Source: Lysinibacillus xylanilyticus | GTDB taxonomy: Bacteria > Bacillota > Bacilli > Bacillales_A > Planococcaceae | DNA length: 64,000 nt | NCBI RefSeq assembly: GCF_001183605.1 | Contig: NZ_LFXJ01000005.1 | Span: 868,001 to 932,000, forward strand | Reading direction: 5' to 3' | Shown: in pieces, positions 42,119 through 51,009 of the stretch | How positions within the stretch are numbered: the first letter of the stretch is position 1 | Layout: every line of letters starts with the position of its first letter | The notes under the pieces: generated by a model | Databases searched by the model: none | The model's input: only the letters and a program-made list of their open reading frames with translations | Told to the model about the DNA's origin: nothing | Translations under genes and position numbers: made by a program

Positions 42119-42451
42119 TTATTTTAAAGGAATCCCTAGCCCTAAGGCAGAAGCGATAGATACAATAGAGGTGATAACACCTAGTATACTAGTTAATTTC
42201 TCTAATGGTTTTTTAGCTTTCTCTTTATCTCCATTATTTATATGAGTTTGTAGAAGTTCGAAATTAGCTTCTGCAATTTCTCGTTGTTCGTCTGCTAGGT
42301 GTTGAATTTCCTCGTGAAGCTGTTGTAAAGCATTGATAATGTCATCAGGAAGGCTTGCTATCCCTTGATTGAGTGTACCATTGTTTTCAATAGTTATATT
42401 ACCTTTGTTTTCTCCAAAAGTTAGACCACCATATTTACTAGATTCACCCAT
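42119..42451 (-). CDS. coiled-coil membrane-tail protein (3' part of a split gene)
   Basis: 110 residues from an internal ATG. It begins with a repeat-like GENKGNITIENNGTLNQG stretch, continues as a charged coiled coil (LPDDIINALQQLHEEIQHLA, about 30-85) and ends in a hydrophobic helix (ILGVITSIVSIASALGLGI). The frame is open upstream to the A10 tract at 42607-42616 (through ESLREIIDLLAQENSEQVLE), so it is the C-terminal half of one protein with the next entry. The soluble-head/membrane-tail layout resembles effectors of conflict systems, but no family is recognised. Confidence 0.65.
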   Translation of the reverse strand: MGESSKYGGLTFGENKGNITIENNGTLNQGIASLPDDIINALQQLHEEIQHLADEQREIAEANFELLQTHINNGDKEKAKKPLEKLTSILGVITSIVSIASALGLGIPLK

Positions 42452-42576
42452 ATAACCATCTCCTAAGATAATAGTAATTTGCCCGAGTTTTGATACTTTC
42501 TCTAATACTTGTTCAGAATTTTCTTGTGCTAAAAGGTCAATAATTTCTCTTAAGCTCTCAGGTTTATTTTGTTTAC

Positions 42577-42966
42577 TTATCCCGACATTTTCCTTTTTGT
42601 TATTAATTTTTTTTTTGAAAAACTTTGTCTGAAATCCTTACTTAATTCAATTATTGGAATTGCGTTTAAGGGATCGAAACAATTTTCTGAACCACAATAC
42701 TTGCAAGAAATGGAATCAATATTTTTAAGTTCAGATTTATTAGCAGTAATAATACTTTTACTACATTCCTCGCAGTGAAATTCCAATTTTATTATGAGCG
42801 CTTCTTGTTTTTCTAATTCAGATAATTTATCGATAACTACTCCAAGAGGTAAGTTAGTTATTTTTGCAATATAACTATGGTAAAATTTTTCAATTTTACT
42901 GATAGCAATTGCCTCTAGTGCATTATCTATTTTTTGAGAAATTTCCCATGGCTTTAAATTGCTCAA
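42577..42966 (-). CDS. winged-helix/zinc-ribbon protein (5' part of a split gene)
   Basis: 129 residues. Residues 1-60 look like a winged helix (ISKIEKFYHSYIAKITNLPL then VVIDKLSELEKQEALIIKLE), followed by a zinc ribbon (HCEECSKS ... CKYCGSENC). The frame then runs through ten A (42607-42616) and ends 9 codons later. A -1 slip on this A10 joins it to the 42119-42451 frame, giving a 282-residue protein: winged helix, zinc ribbon, repeat, coiled coil, membrane helix. Either a programmed slip or a decay mutation. It begins 5 bp after the SAP gene, so both are one operon. Confidence 0.65.
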   Translation of the reverse strand: MSNLKPWEISQKIDNALEAIAISKIEKFYHSYIAKITNLPLGVVIDKLSELEKQEALIIKLEFHCEECSKSIITANKSELKNIDSISCKYCGSENCFDPLNAIPIIELSKDFRQSFSKKKLITKRKMSG

Positions 42967-42971
42967 TACTT

Positions 42972-44060
42972 TTACCTCGCAGAATAAATTTGGTAAATCA
43001 ATTTTTCTCTAATATAATCCAATACAGGTTCAGACGCAAATACATTGAACTTAAATGTTTTTGTATTGACGCCGATTCGAATAGAATATTCTTGTTTAAC
43101 GCCATCAACACTATGTTCAAATAATATGGACCCTTTTTGTTTGGACAGGTAAGGTTCTAAATAATTGTATAAAGGTAAACCTCGTAGTTCTCTAATACTA
43201 CCTAATCCTATTGTTTCAAGACCACTTAAAAGTAACAAAGTAAAAGGTGTTGTTTCTAAAATGCCGGTAATATCTTCGCTATTTAAACTTTGCTCAAGAA
43301 TTGATAATTCTCCACTAGTATAGTATTCGTCAATTGCAGAAAGTATACTCACAATTGATTGACCCTGTGTTTCTTCAAATGTATTTACTAATCCTGCTGG
43401 TCTTCCTGTAGCATCAATAAGCCTTCCTTGAAGTGTATCAGCTAAAGACTCAAGAGTACCCCCATATTTCTCTAACAAATCATGTTGTTTGAACTCATAT
43501 TTATCATCGACTATTTTAGTTAACCAAGCAATAATTTTTTTGGCAACAGCTGAACTTGCTCGTACTTCAATTATTCCCTTGTCTTCATCAATATAAACTG
43601 TTGTTATTTCGTGCTTAATGTATTCTCTTCGGTTAGTTAAATAGTAATCAACATTAACACCAGTTCTATGAATAAATCTTAAATAATATGCTTGAGAACC
43701 TTCGATTTCAGCAGCGGCAATAATTGTAGGATCAATAGGAACATTTTCGCTGTTTGGTGTAACTACTGTTTCAAAAGGATTAAAAGGCATTTTATCAATA
43801 ATACTTTGTTTAAAACCTATTAAACCAGTATTATTTGTCGCCTGGTACCAAGCTAAAGAAACTGCTCCAGAGAAAATATTATTGCTGATCATTTTCAGAA
43901 CATCGCCTTCAATATGCTCAAAAGAGTTCCACACTCTACTTGCTAATTCATTTACATTGCCAGATGTTTCTAAAGCCATTTTATTACAAATCTCTTTGAG
44001 TTGAGTTTTGTTTAATTTATGCAAGTCTTGGGGGAAAATTAAAGATTTAATTGTATTCAT
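42972..44060 (-). CDS. SAP-domain protein of unknown function
   Basis: 362 residues with GGAGGGTG before the ATG. The N-terminus (LHKLNKTQLKEICNKMALET then SGNVNELASRVW) matches the SAP helix-extension-helix fold, which binds nucleic acid. The rest is a novel alpha/beta region: YYLRFIHRTGVNVDYYLTNR, EVRASSAVAKKIIAWLTKIV, a helical middle, and a beta-rich end (HSVDGVKQEYSIRIGVNTKT). No catalytic motif is seen. Its co-transcribed partner carries a membrane tail, so a nucleic-acid sensor with a membrane effector is an attractive but unproven idea. Confidence 0.7.
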   Translation of the reverse strand: MNTIKSLIFPQDLHKLNKTQLKEICNKMALETSGNVNELASRVWNSFEHIEGDVLKMISNNIFSGAVSLAWYQATNNTGLIGFKQSIIDKMPFNPFETVVTPNSENVPIDPTIIAAAEIEGSQAYYLRFIHRTGVNVDYYLTNRREYIKHEITTVYIDEDKGIIEVRASSAVAKKIIAWLTKIVDDKYEFKQHDLLEKYGGTLESLADTLQGRLIDATGRPAGLVNTFEETQGQSIVSILSAIDEYYTSGELSILEQSLNSEDITGILETTPFTLLLLSGLETIGLGSIRELRGLPLYNYLEPYLSKQKGSILFEHSVDGVKQEYSIRIGVNTKTFKFNVFASEPVLDYIREKLIYQIYSAR

Positions 44061-44540
44061 TTAACACCCTCCAGAATTATATTCTGTATTCGATGAAATT
44101 ATGTCGTTTTATTAATAAATATAATAATATATGTATTGAATAACCAGAAAATGACATAAAAGTGTCGATTGACATGGAAGTATCAATGTATTGGAACTTA
44201 TATGCGTCAAAACGAACAAAAATAGTGTGGTTATTTATCCCTAATTAACTTTTAAGCTTTTGAAGAAATAACTACTACTGATTGGGAAGTGGTGTGCTTT
44301 TGGGTAGGTATCATCTTCATTTTTTTGAGAAAATAGAATGGTACGAGGGAACTATAAAAATGAGAAGTGTCTTGATTAGGAGTGAACAAATTTAATTAAA
44401 TTTTAGATCCTCAATTCGTTACTTATTTATTTAGCATTGTGTAAATGGGGGTATAAAGGAGAAGTTTGATCTCAAATGTACTCCACTTGATTTTCCTTTA
44501 AATACTTTAAACGAATGTTAGTAAAGATTTGTTCCTACTG
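44061..44540. other. long intergenic region
   Basis: Holds the SAP operon promoter region. No gene is seen. TTTAAATACTTTAAACGAATGTTAG near 44498 resembles the end of scar D near 41940, another trace of the same element. Confidence 0.4.
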
Positions 44541-44882
44541 TTAATGAATCTCTGTTAATTCTGAATTCAAAATCCTTTGAGCAGCAATAATAACACCTAA
44601 AGCTGTTCTTCCGTATACACTATATATTCCGCCATTTTGATCAGGAACGATTTCAACTTCATATTGAGCCGAACCTGCTACACTTCGAGTTATAAAAGTA
44701 GAAGCATTGGCATTTACGGCAAATGCAGTAGTTGATAGTAATCGTCTTGTACCGTTAAGTCTAAAAACTCTTACTACTCCAGTTAGTGTACCTCCAGTTA
44801 GATTGAGAATTTTGATACGAACACTTGCTGCATTAGCTGGTTGATTTCCTGTATTTTCAATTGGACCAGTAGTTAAAGGCAA
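44541..44882 (-). CDS. hypothetical beta-rich protein
   Basis: 113 residues from a TTG with GAAGGTGGTGA ahead. It is made of beta-strand-like segments rich in Thr, Val and Ala (IKILNLTGGTLTGVVRVFRL, TAFAVNANASTFITRS) with no signal peptide or helix. Such small sandwich-like proteins in spore formers can be exosporium or coat components; that is a guess. Single gene. Confidence 0.6.
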   Translation of the reverse strand: MPLTTGPIENTGNQPANAASVRIKILNLTGGTLTGVVRVFRLNGTRRLLSTTAFAVNANASTFITRSVAGSAQYEVEIVPDQNGGIYSVYGRTALGVIIAAQRILNSELTEIH

Positions 44883-45171
44883 TTGATATTCACCACCTTC
44901 AAAATAAAAGATTTATAATCTGCAGATTACATACTCATAGTATTCAGCACCTATTAAAATACTCTAAGCGCTTTAATCAATTTTCTATAAAATGTAGAAT
45001 TGATTAATAGAACTATTTAAATCTTTCTGCTTTAGCAAGTGATTGAGCTATTACTTTCTACCTTGCAGAAGTATCTCCTATATTCTCTCTACTTTAATGA
45101 TGGTGTCTTATGGATATATTTGTAATTTAAAGAATAACTTTACATCTAAGGGAATGTGGAGGTGAAAATAT
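44883..45171. other. intergenic region
   Basis: AT-rich divergent promoter space. Nothing more is visible. Confidence 0.4.
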
Positions 45172-45447
45172 TTGAGGAAGATAGTTACGATATTATGTAT
45201 ATCCTTGATTATGATAATGAGCGGATGTAATCATAAGTCGATGCCAAAAATATCAGAAGAACAGGTAAAATCAATTGTGTTAAAAAGCCACGCAAAAAAC
45301 ATTGGTAAAGTTGAAATTAAGTCAGTAAGTCATAAAGGGAACGAATATATAGTTAAATGGGAAAATAAAGATAACTGTGAGAATGGAACGGACTATATTA
45401 ATGATGAAAATGGCAAAATAATAACTGGCGAAACCTCAATATGTTAA
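45172..45447 (+). CDS. small lipoprotein
   Basis: 91 residues from a TTG, seven bases after GGAGGTGAAA. RKIVTILCISLIMIMSGCNH is a full lipoprotein signal with lipobox MSGC. The mature part (ISEEQVKSIVLKSHAKNIGK, later EYIVKWENKDNC) resembles a single PepSY-like unit, a fold that often restrains proteases or binds heme/peptide. Two late Cys may form a disulfide. Outer face of the membrane; role unknown. Confidence 0.65.
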   Translation: MRKIVTILCISLIMIMSGCNHKSMPKISEEQVKSIVLKSHAKNIGKVEIKSVSHKGNEYIVKWENKDNCENGTDYINDENGKIITGETSIC

Positions 45448-45539
45448 ATTCACTTGCAATAGACCTCTTAGTTTTAGGTCGTTTAAAATGCTCTTATAAT
45501 CATTTACATAGTAGTTTAAAGAATATATGGATTCTAACA

Positions 45540-45765
45540 GGTTCTTTATTTCGAAATTAATAATGGAGTACAACCCAACAGCATCGTTTAATTTATTATG
45601 GCGAATGCAACAAGAAAAGGGGATTACCTAAGAAGTTAAAGCCTCCGGATGAAATTATGCCGAGGCGTAATTGATAGAAACACAGTATTCAAGTCTAATT
45701 GATGAATATATAGCTGAGGTTATTGAGCGTCATAAGGGCGACAGAGATCGATACTTTATTGAATA
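45540..45765 (+). pseudogene. gene fragment interrupted by repeat copy 4
   Basis: NPTASFNLLWRMQQEKGIT is followed by a repeat piece (AAATTATGCCGAGGCGTAAT at about 45650, as at the ends of copies 2, 3 and 5), then by SLIDEYIAEVIERHKGDRDR and YFIE-stop. The two coding scraps may have been one gene into which the repeat inserted. Family not identified. Confidence 0.35.
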
Positions 45766-45781
45766 GGCAGGTGTGATGATA

Positions 45782-45809
45782 TTGATAGTAGTTCCTATTC
45801 TGGTATAAT
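45782..45809 (+). promoter_or_regulatory. sigma-A-type promoter of the SDR gene
   Basis: TTGATA and a perfect TATAAT, 16 bp apart, 25 bp before the start codon. Confidence 0.7.
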
Positions 45810-45833
45810 TAACTGCGAGAGAGGATGATCAAT

Positions 45834-46526
45834 ATGAGCAAAAATATCGTTGTTATAACAGGGGCTGGCAGTGGTTTAGGCGCAGCGCTTGCTAAAAAAT
45901 ATTCGTCTTTAGGCAATCACATTTGTTTGCTCGGTCGAACGAAATCAAAGCTTGAGAATACGGCTAAAACTTTAACCAATGGCTATTCTATTTATGAGGT
46001 TGATGTTACTTCGAAACAAATGGTCGCTCAAGTCATTCATTCTATACAAGAGGAATTTGGGTCAATTCAGTTATTGATTAATAATGCTGGTGTTGGCTAT
46101 TTTGAGCATGCTGAAAACTTAAATGAGGATTCAGTTCATCAAATGATTGATATTAACCTAAAAGGAACAATTTTCTGCACACAAGAAGTGCTAAACGGTA
46201 TGAAAGAACGCAATGAAGGAACAATCGTCAATATCGTTTCCACAGCTGGTCTAGAAGGAAAAGTAACGGAATCTGTTTATTGTGCTAGTAAATTTGGTGT
46301 TCGAGGATTTACAGAAAGTCTAGCGCTAGAATTAAGGGATACTTCTATTCATGTATGTGCTGTATATATGGGTGGTATGAGAACAGAATTTTGGGACGGA
46401 GTGTTTTCTGAGGAAAAAACTAAGACACTAATGGATCCTAATGACATCGCGGATATTATTATGGAAAATATTAAACCAAGAAAAGCGTTAGCTGTAACTG
46501 AGGTTGTTATTAAAAATAAACGATAG
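45834..46526 (+). CDS. short-chain dehydrogenase/reductase
   Basis: Start at 45834 rather than 45825, since GAGAGG would touch the earlier ATG. 230 residues: NAD(P) motif TGAGSGLGAALAKK (residues about 9-17), NNAG at about 85, the catalytic Ser in IVSTAGLEGK and the YxxxK pair in VYCASKFGVRG. All SDR catalytic elements are present. RT at GRTKSK after strand 2 favours NADPH. Cytosolic oxidoreductase, substrate unknown. Own promoter and terminator. Confidence 0.9.
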   Translation: MSKNIVVITGAGSGLGAALAKKYSSLGNHICLLGRTKSKLENTAKTLTNGYSIYEVDVTSKQMVAQVIHSIQEEFGSIQLLINNAGVGYFEHAENLNEDSVHQMIDINLKGTIFCTQEVLNGMKERNEGTIVNIVSTAGLEGKVTESVYCASKFGVRGFTESLALELRDTSIHVCAVYMGGMRTEFWDGVFSEEKTKTLMDPNDIADIIMENIKPRKALAVTEVVIKNKR

Positions 46527-46536
46527 CGAAAAGGAA

Positions 46537-46577
46537 ATGACCAGGCACTTCAATTAATGTTGAGCCTGGTCATTTTC
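46537..46577 (+). terminator. terminator of the SDR gene
   Basis: AATGACCAGGC pairs exactly with GCCTGGTCATT, followed by TTC and more T. Confidence 0.8.
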
Positions 46578-46688
46578 TATTTCATTTAATATACAGTATA
46601 AGTCTTAAAACGTAATCCACATTTCGATGAAAATTGAAATATTTATCTTGTACTATGAAAATTGAAAGTACGGATAGGAGGAGATAAA

Positions 46689-47300
46689 ATGACTCAAATT
46701 GCTAATACGGAAATAATTAATCCAAAAATTCTATACTACGGGACACCTGTGATCTTATTAACCACGCTAAATGAAGACGACACAGTAAATATAAGCCCTC
46801 TTTCATCATCATGGGTGTTAGGAGATTGTGTTATTTTAGGAATTGGGCTAGGGGGAAAGGCCATTGAAAATTTAGAACGACATCCTGATTGTGTCATTAA
46901 TGTCCCAGGTCCTTCATTATGGGAGAATGTAGAAAAAATAGCTCCTTTTACAGGGAAAAACCCCGTTCCTGAATATAAGAGAGTGAATGGATTTACATTT
47001 GAAAAAGATAAATATGAAATTAGTAATTTAACGCCAACTGAGTCTAAATCAGTAAAGCCTACAAGAATTGCAGAGTGTCCCATTCAACTTGAGGCGAGAG
47101 TAAAACATATTCGAATTCCTGAATATGCTCCCTTTTTTGCTATTGTTGAGACCCAAGTAATACATGTACATGCCCATAAGGAAATTATTGTTGAAGAAAA
47201 TTATATTGATCCAAATAAATGGAGCCCACTAATTTATAATTTTCGTCATTATTTTGGACTTGGACACCAGCTGGGTAAAGCTTTTAGAGCAGAAATTTAA
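46689..47300 (+). CDS. flavin reductase-like (FMN-binding split barrel) protein
   Basis: Start at 46689, six bases after AGGAGG. 203 residues. KILYYGTPVILLTTLNEDDT then NISPLSSSWVLGD is the typical FMN-binding split-barrel opening, and LGIGLGGKAIENLERHPDCV the next conserved strand-helix. This class holds flavin reductases and related FMN oxidoreductases of the cytoplasm. The closing segment HYFGLGHQLGKAFRAE is shared with uncharacterised members. Monocistronic with a terminator. Confidence 0.85.
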   Translation: MTQIANTEIINPKILYYGTPVILLTTLNEDDTVNISPLSSSWVLGDCVILGIGLGGKAIENLERHPDCVINVPGPSLWENVEKIAPFTGKNPVPEYKRVNGFTFEKDKYEISNLTPTESKSVKPTRIAECPIQLEARVKHIRIPEYAPFFAIVETQVIHVHAHKEIIVEENYIDPNKWSPLIYNFRHYFGLGHQLGKAFRAEI

Positions 47301-47321
47301 ATCCTAATTGCTATCATGAAC

Positions 47322-47366
47322 AAAGATCAGTTCTCATTTTTTAGAATGGGAATCTGATCTTTTTGT
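47322..47366 (+). terminator. terminator of the flavin reductase-like gene
   Basis: AAAGATCAGTTCTCATT pairs with AATGGGAATCTGATCTTT and is followed by T-rich sequence. Confidence 0.8.
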
Positions 47367-47515
47367 GTTTATTTTAGATTCTAAGTTACAAAACTGTCAT
47401 GTTGTGATGTTTTTAGTCATATAAAACGATGGATGTGGTACTAATTGCTTGTTATAGTTAACGATGTTGTAAAGGAATTTTATAACCTTGTAATCGGCTT
47501 AAAGGAGAAATGAAA

Positions 47516-49021
47516 ATGAAACCATCATTAAAAATCTATATGCTTATTATTGCAATGATTGTTGCCTTTTATAGTTTAACGCCAACAATCGTAAATGCAG
47601 ATTCAACTGAAAAAATTCAAAAGATTGATCAATTTGTTAAAGAGCATAAGGAGATCAGTAAAATTCCAGGTATATCAGTAGTGATTGTGGAGAAGGGGAA
47701 AACGGTTTATGAAAGATGCTTTGGTTACGCTGATGTAAGTTCGAAAACACCAGTTACCTCTGATACATTATTTGAACTTGGATCTACATCGAAAGCATTC
47801 ACGGGACTAGCCATTCTAAAATTGGAAAAGGAAGGCTTACTCAAACGCTCTGATGATGTCCAAAAGTATCTCCCATGGTTAAAGTTAAAATATAATGGAG
47901 AGCCCCAGGCAATTACTATTAATCAGTTACTGCATCATACAAGTGGCATACCTTCTAGTACTATTTCAAATATCCCTAAAAGTAACGAACGGAATGCTCT
48001 TGAATTAACTGTAAAAAAATTACTTGATCAGCCATTAAATAGACAACCAGGTAGCTCATTTGAATATGCAACACTCAATTACGATGTTTTGGGTCTTATT
48101 ATTGAAAAGGTTTCAAAACAACCCTTTGATATGTATATCAAACAGCAAATATTAGAGCCGATTAATATGAAGGATTCATTTGTTGGACTTCATCAAGTTA
48201 AATCTAATGAGATGGCGTCAGGCTATAAAATAGGACTTATGAGAGAGCAGAATTACACACCACCTATCTACCGTGGAAATGTGCCTGCTGGGTATATTAT
48301 AAGTAACTCAAATGATATAGCAAAATGGTTAAAGCTACAGTTAGGCAATAGTCAAATTTATTCGATTGATAAAAAAATTATTCAAGAATCACATATCCCT
48401 GATCAATCAGTAGAGCCTTTCGATAAGGATACATACTACGCTAGCGGATGGGGAGTTATGGAAAGAGACAAAAAACAATATTTATTTCATGCCGGGGAAA
48501 ATCCAACATTTACATCTTATTTTATTATGCAGCCTGATGAACAATTGGGAGTGGCCATATTATCAAATATGAACTCGAGCTATACAACGGCGATAGGTCA
48601 AGGTGTAATGGATTTATGGGAAGGGAAGACGGTTGATACTATTCATTCAGACAACCTTCAAAATTTGGATAAAATTGTTTCACTTCTATGTGTTATTGTT
48701 GTAGGTTTTGGGATGTTTTTAAGCATTCTATTGCTAACAACATTGAGTAAAATTGTTAAAAAACAACGAATTAAAGTTACTTTAAATATGAAAAGGACTT
48801 TATTATTATTTATTCATTTATTAAGTGTTGCAATAATTTTTGCACTTATCACTATGTTACCGGAAATTTTAGCGGGGGGCTCGAATTGGGAGTTTGCTAA
48901 AGTATGGGGTCCAACTTCAATCACTGTGTTATTTTATAGTGTTATAGTATCGGGTGTGATTTATTGTTTATTAGGATTAGTGAAGATTTTCACCAAAAAG
49001 CAAAATGAATTAAAAGTGTAG
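47516..49021 (+). CDS. serine hydrolase (class-C beta-lactamase/PBP4* fold) with C-terminal membrane segments
   Basis: Start at 47516 (AAAGGAG eight bases ahead; 47510 is too close). 501 residues: signal peptide, hydrolase domain about 25-375 with GSTSKAF (Ser near 90) and HAGENPT near 325, then four membrane helices (about 385-490). The usual Y-x-N reads Y-A-T in FEYATLNYD, which may change specificity. It resembles Bacillus PBP4*/FmtA-like proteins that act on D-amino esters or peptides outside the membrane. Monocistronic. It differs from the GC-rich relative at 29869. Confidence 0.85.
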   Translation: MKPSLKIYMLIIAMIVAFYSLTPTIVNADSTEKIQKIDQFVKEHKEISKIPGISVVIVEKGKTVYERCFGYADVSSKTPVTSDTLFELGSTSKAFTGLAILKLEKEGLLKRSDDVQKYLPWLKLKYNGEPQAITINQLLHHTSGIPSSTISNIPKSNERNALELTVKKLLDQPLNRQPGSSFEYATLNYDVLGLIIEKVSKQPFDMYIKQQILEPINMKDSFVGLHQVKSNEMASGYKIGLMREQNYTPPIYRGNVPAGYIISNSNDIAKWLKLQLGNSQIYSIDKKIIQESHIPDQSVEPFDKDTYYASGWGVMERDKKQYLFHAGENPTFTSYFIMQPDEQLGVAILSNMNSSYTTAIGQGVMDLWEGKTVDTIHSDNLQNLDKIVSLLCVIVVGFGMFLSILLLTTLSKIVKKQRIKVTLNMKRTLLLFIHLLSVAIIFALITMLPEILAGGSNWEFAKVWGPTSITVLFYSVIVSGVIYCLLGLVKIFTKKQNELKV

Positions 49022-49086
49022 AGATTTGATTGTTTATGTAAAACATGGTAATTTGAAAATAACTTTAGGTAAGGGGGAGGATCCAA

Positions 49087-49152
49087 ATGAAAAAAAAATC
49101 AATACGTTTTTTAAGTATGGGTATTGGATTCTCAACAGCTGTTTTTTTCTAA
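49087..49152 (+). pseudogene. signal-peptide stub with strong RBS
   Basis: GGGGGAGG precedes MKKKSIRFLSMGIGFSTAVF-F and a stop; a hairpin AAGGGACGA / TGCCCTT with T-run follows at about 49167-49186. It seems to be the first 21 codons of a lost secreted protein. Confidence 0.4.
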
Positions 49153-49216
49153 AATTAAGTGTTAAGGGACGAGTCTGCCCTTTTTTAGAAAAATAAAAAC
49201 CTAAAGGAGATTAACA

Positions 49217-49609
49217 ATGAATAATAAAATAACACGTAAAAATCCTATCCAAGTACCTAGCCCAGTTGGCAATTACAGTCATCTTACTATAATCCCTAAG
49301 AATGCAACAATGTATGCATTATCTGGACAGATTGGAGTAGGGGTTAGCGGTGAATTGCCATCATCACTAACAGATCAAGTTAAAAATACATTAAAAAATA
49401 TTCAACTTATATTAGAGGCAGAGGGACTAAACGCAGACAATGTGGTGAAGGCAAATATTTGGGCAACAGAAGAGATAGATTGGGATGATTTCTATCAACA
49501 ATGGGAATCAATGTTTGGAGATCCCTATCCTTCTATGACGATTGCTTATATTACTGCTTTAGGACTCCCTGACATTAAATTAGAAATAGATATTTGGGCT
49601 GCTAAATAA
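49217..49609 (+). CDS. RidA (YjgF/YER057c/UK114) family protein
   Basis: 130 residues with RidA features: NPIQVPSPVGNYSHLTIIPK at the start, QIGV and the V-K-A-N-I-W-A-T strand, and PYPSMTIAYITALGLPDIKL near the end. In canonical RidA the substrate Arg lies in a P-A-R-S-x-x-x-V motif; here the position reads PYPSMT, without Arg, so it likely belongs to an Rid subfamily without imine deaminase activity. AAAGGAG RBS, own terminator. Confidence 0.85.
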   Translation: MNNKITRKNPIQVPSPVGNYSHLTIIPKNATMYALSGQIGVGVSGELPSSLTDQVKNTLKNIQLILEAEGLNADNVVKANIWATEEIDWDDFYQQWESMFGDPYPSMTIAYITALGLPDIKLEIDIWAAK

Positions 49610-49616
49610 GCAGAGT

Positions 49617-49652
49617 ACCGACAAAATCATAATGATTTTGTCGGTTTTTTAT
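49617..49652 (+). terminator. terminator of the RidA-family gene
   Basis: A perfect 12-bp stem CCGACAAAATCA / TGATTTTGTCGG followed by six T. Confidence 0.9.
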
Positions 49653-49688
49653 ATAAAGTAAATTTTTGAGAGTATATGAAACGAAAAA

Positions 49689-49721
49689 AGGTCACTTTAC
49701 CTATATGTAAAGTGACCAAAA
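49689..49721 (-). terminator. hairpin downstream of the DUF418 gene
   Basis: GGTCACTTTAC and GTAAAGTGACC are exact complements; minus-strand T-run TTTTTTCG follows. It is 140 bp past the DUF418 stop. Confidence 0.65.
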
Positions 49722-49863
49722 ATAATTTATTTCATGATGGGGGTGTGTTTCTTGCCCATGATTTGAGCAAGATGGAAGCAAAATTAGGTACACTAACATA
49801 TTATGAAGAATAAAAACTTTCTGTTGGGTATTCGCCATTTTTTTAAACAACTTCTATTCTTTC

Positions 49864-50916
49864 TTAGGGGCGTTCCTTAGAATTAGTAGAAGTTTTAAGC
49901 AATGAAGGTACTGTCCAATAAGTACCCATGCGCCACAACCATTCTAAAGGTCCGAATTTAAAGAATGTAAGCCAAACTTTGCTAAATAGTAATTGGAAAA
50001 TGTAAATGCCTATGCAAATCCAAAGAGATTGGATAAAGCGAATATTGCCAATAAGGTGAAAGGCATTGCCAATTAGTAAGATCAGCGCTGTTTGCCCTAA
50101 ATAATTTGTTAATGCCATTCGACCATAGTCTTTTAATGGTGAAAGCAAAACCTGGAATAAGGGTTGTTGCAGTAAAAGTATTAATAATCCAACATAAAAT
50201 GCCGATACAAATGGGCTAAATTGTAGCCCGATTAATGAGAACTTTTCAATGTTTGTCACATGTTCAGTAAATTCATTTTTTGTCATATTATCAACGTTGG
50301 CCATTGCTTCTGGGACATAATGCCATTGATACAGCAAGCCCCCTATGCTAATAAAGAACATTATAACAGTAAAGATAAATATGCTTTTACGATTGTCGTT
50401 GATCTTTTCAAAAATTCGATACTGCCCAGCAGCTAATCCCAGTAAAATAAGTGGAAATGGCATAGCAATTTTGATGCCATAATATGCTGTTACTGCTAAT
50501 AATAAAAGCCCTATAGTTACGTTTATTTCTTTTCGAACTTTGTAAAATGGTAGCGCTATTAAGCCAAAAATTGCATAGACAGTTAATGCTTCTCCAGGTT
50601 GGAAATAAAAATGTACAAGCCCGATTAACAATAAGATAATCATTCTTCTAATAAATAAAAGATTGGCGTTATTATTTTTAGCCATTGCTCGTGAAATAAA
50701 AATATAAAACCCTACACCAAATAAAAATGAAAAAATGGAGAAAAACTTTCCTTCCACAAAAAGTGTTAAAAATCTATTGTATGCAATATCTATAGATGTT
50801 TCTGGCGGATTAATCCACATTAATGCTGGGATATTTACTAAAATAATTCCTAATAAAGCAAAGCCCCTTAAATAATCTAATGTATCAATTCGTTTATTTA
50901 ATTCAGTTGGTTGCAT
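49864..50916 (-). CDS. DUF418 (YeiB-like) membrane protein
   Basis: 350 residues with about ten membrane segments. The start RIDTLDYLRGFALLGIILVN and the C-terminal DYGRMALTNYLGQTALIL plus FGPLEWLWRMGTYW are signatures of DUF418, whose members are polytopic proteins of unknown transport or acyl-transfer role. AGGAGGAG RBS. It is head-to-tail with the WYL regulator (93 bp apart) but has no evident functional link. Confidence 0.88.
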   Translation of the reverse strand: MQPTELNKRIDTLDYLRGFALLGIILVNIPALMWINPPETSIDIAYNRFLTLFVEGKFFSIFSFLFGVGFYIFISRAMAKNNNANLLFIRRMIILLLIGLVHFYFQPGEALTVYAIFGLIALPFYKVRKEINVTIGLLLLAVTAYYGIKIAMPFPLILLGLAAGQYRIFEKINDNRKSIFIFTVIMFFISIGGLLYQWHYVPEAMANVDNMTKNEFTEHVTNIEKFSLIGLQFSPFVSAFYVGLLILLLQQPLFQVLLSPLKDYGRMALTNYLGQTALILLIGNAFHLIGNIRFIQSLWICIGIYIFQLLFSKVWLTFFKFGPLEWLWRMGTYWTVPSLLKTSTNSKERP

Positions 50917-51009
50917 GTTATCTCCTCCTCACTTACAAAGTATAAGGAAATTATCCATAAAGTAGTAACGATGAATGTTACGCCAATCTTACAAAATCGT
51001 CATATTCCA

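Noticed and set aside
45782-45809. Promoter region considered as part of the fragment at 45540-45765
   Set aside because: The -35/-10 pair is correctly spaced for the SDR gene and independent of the fragment.
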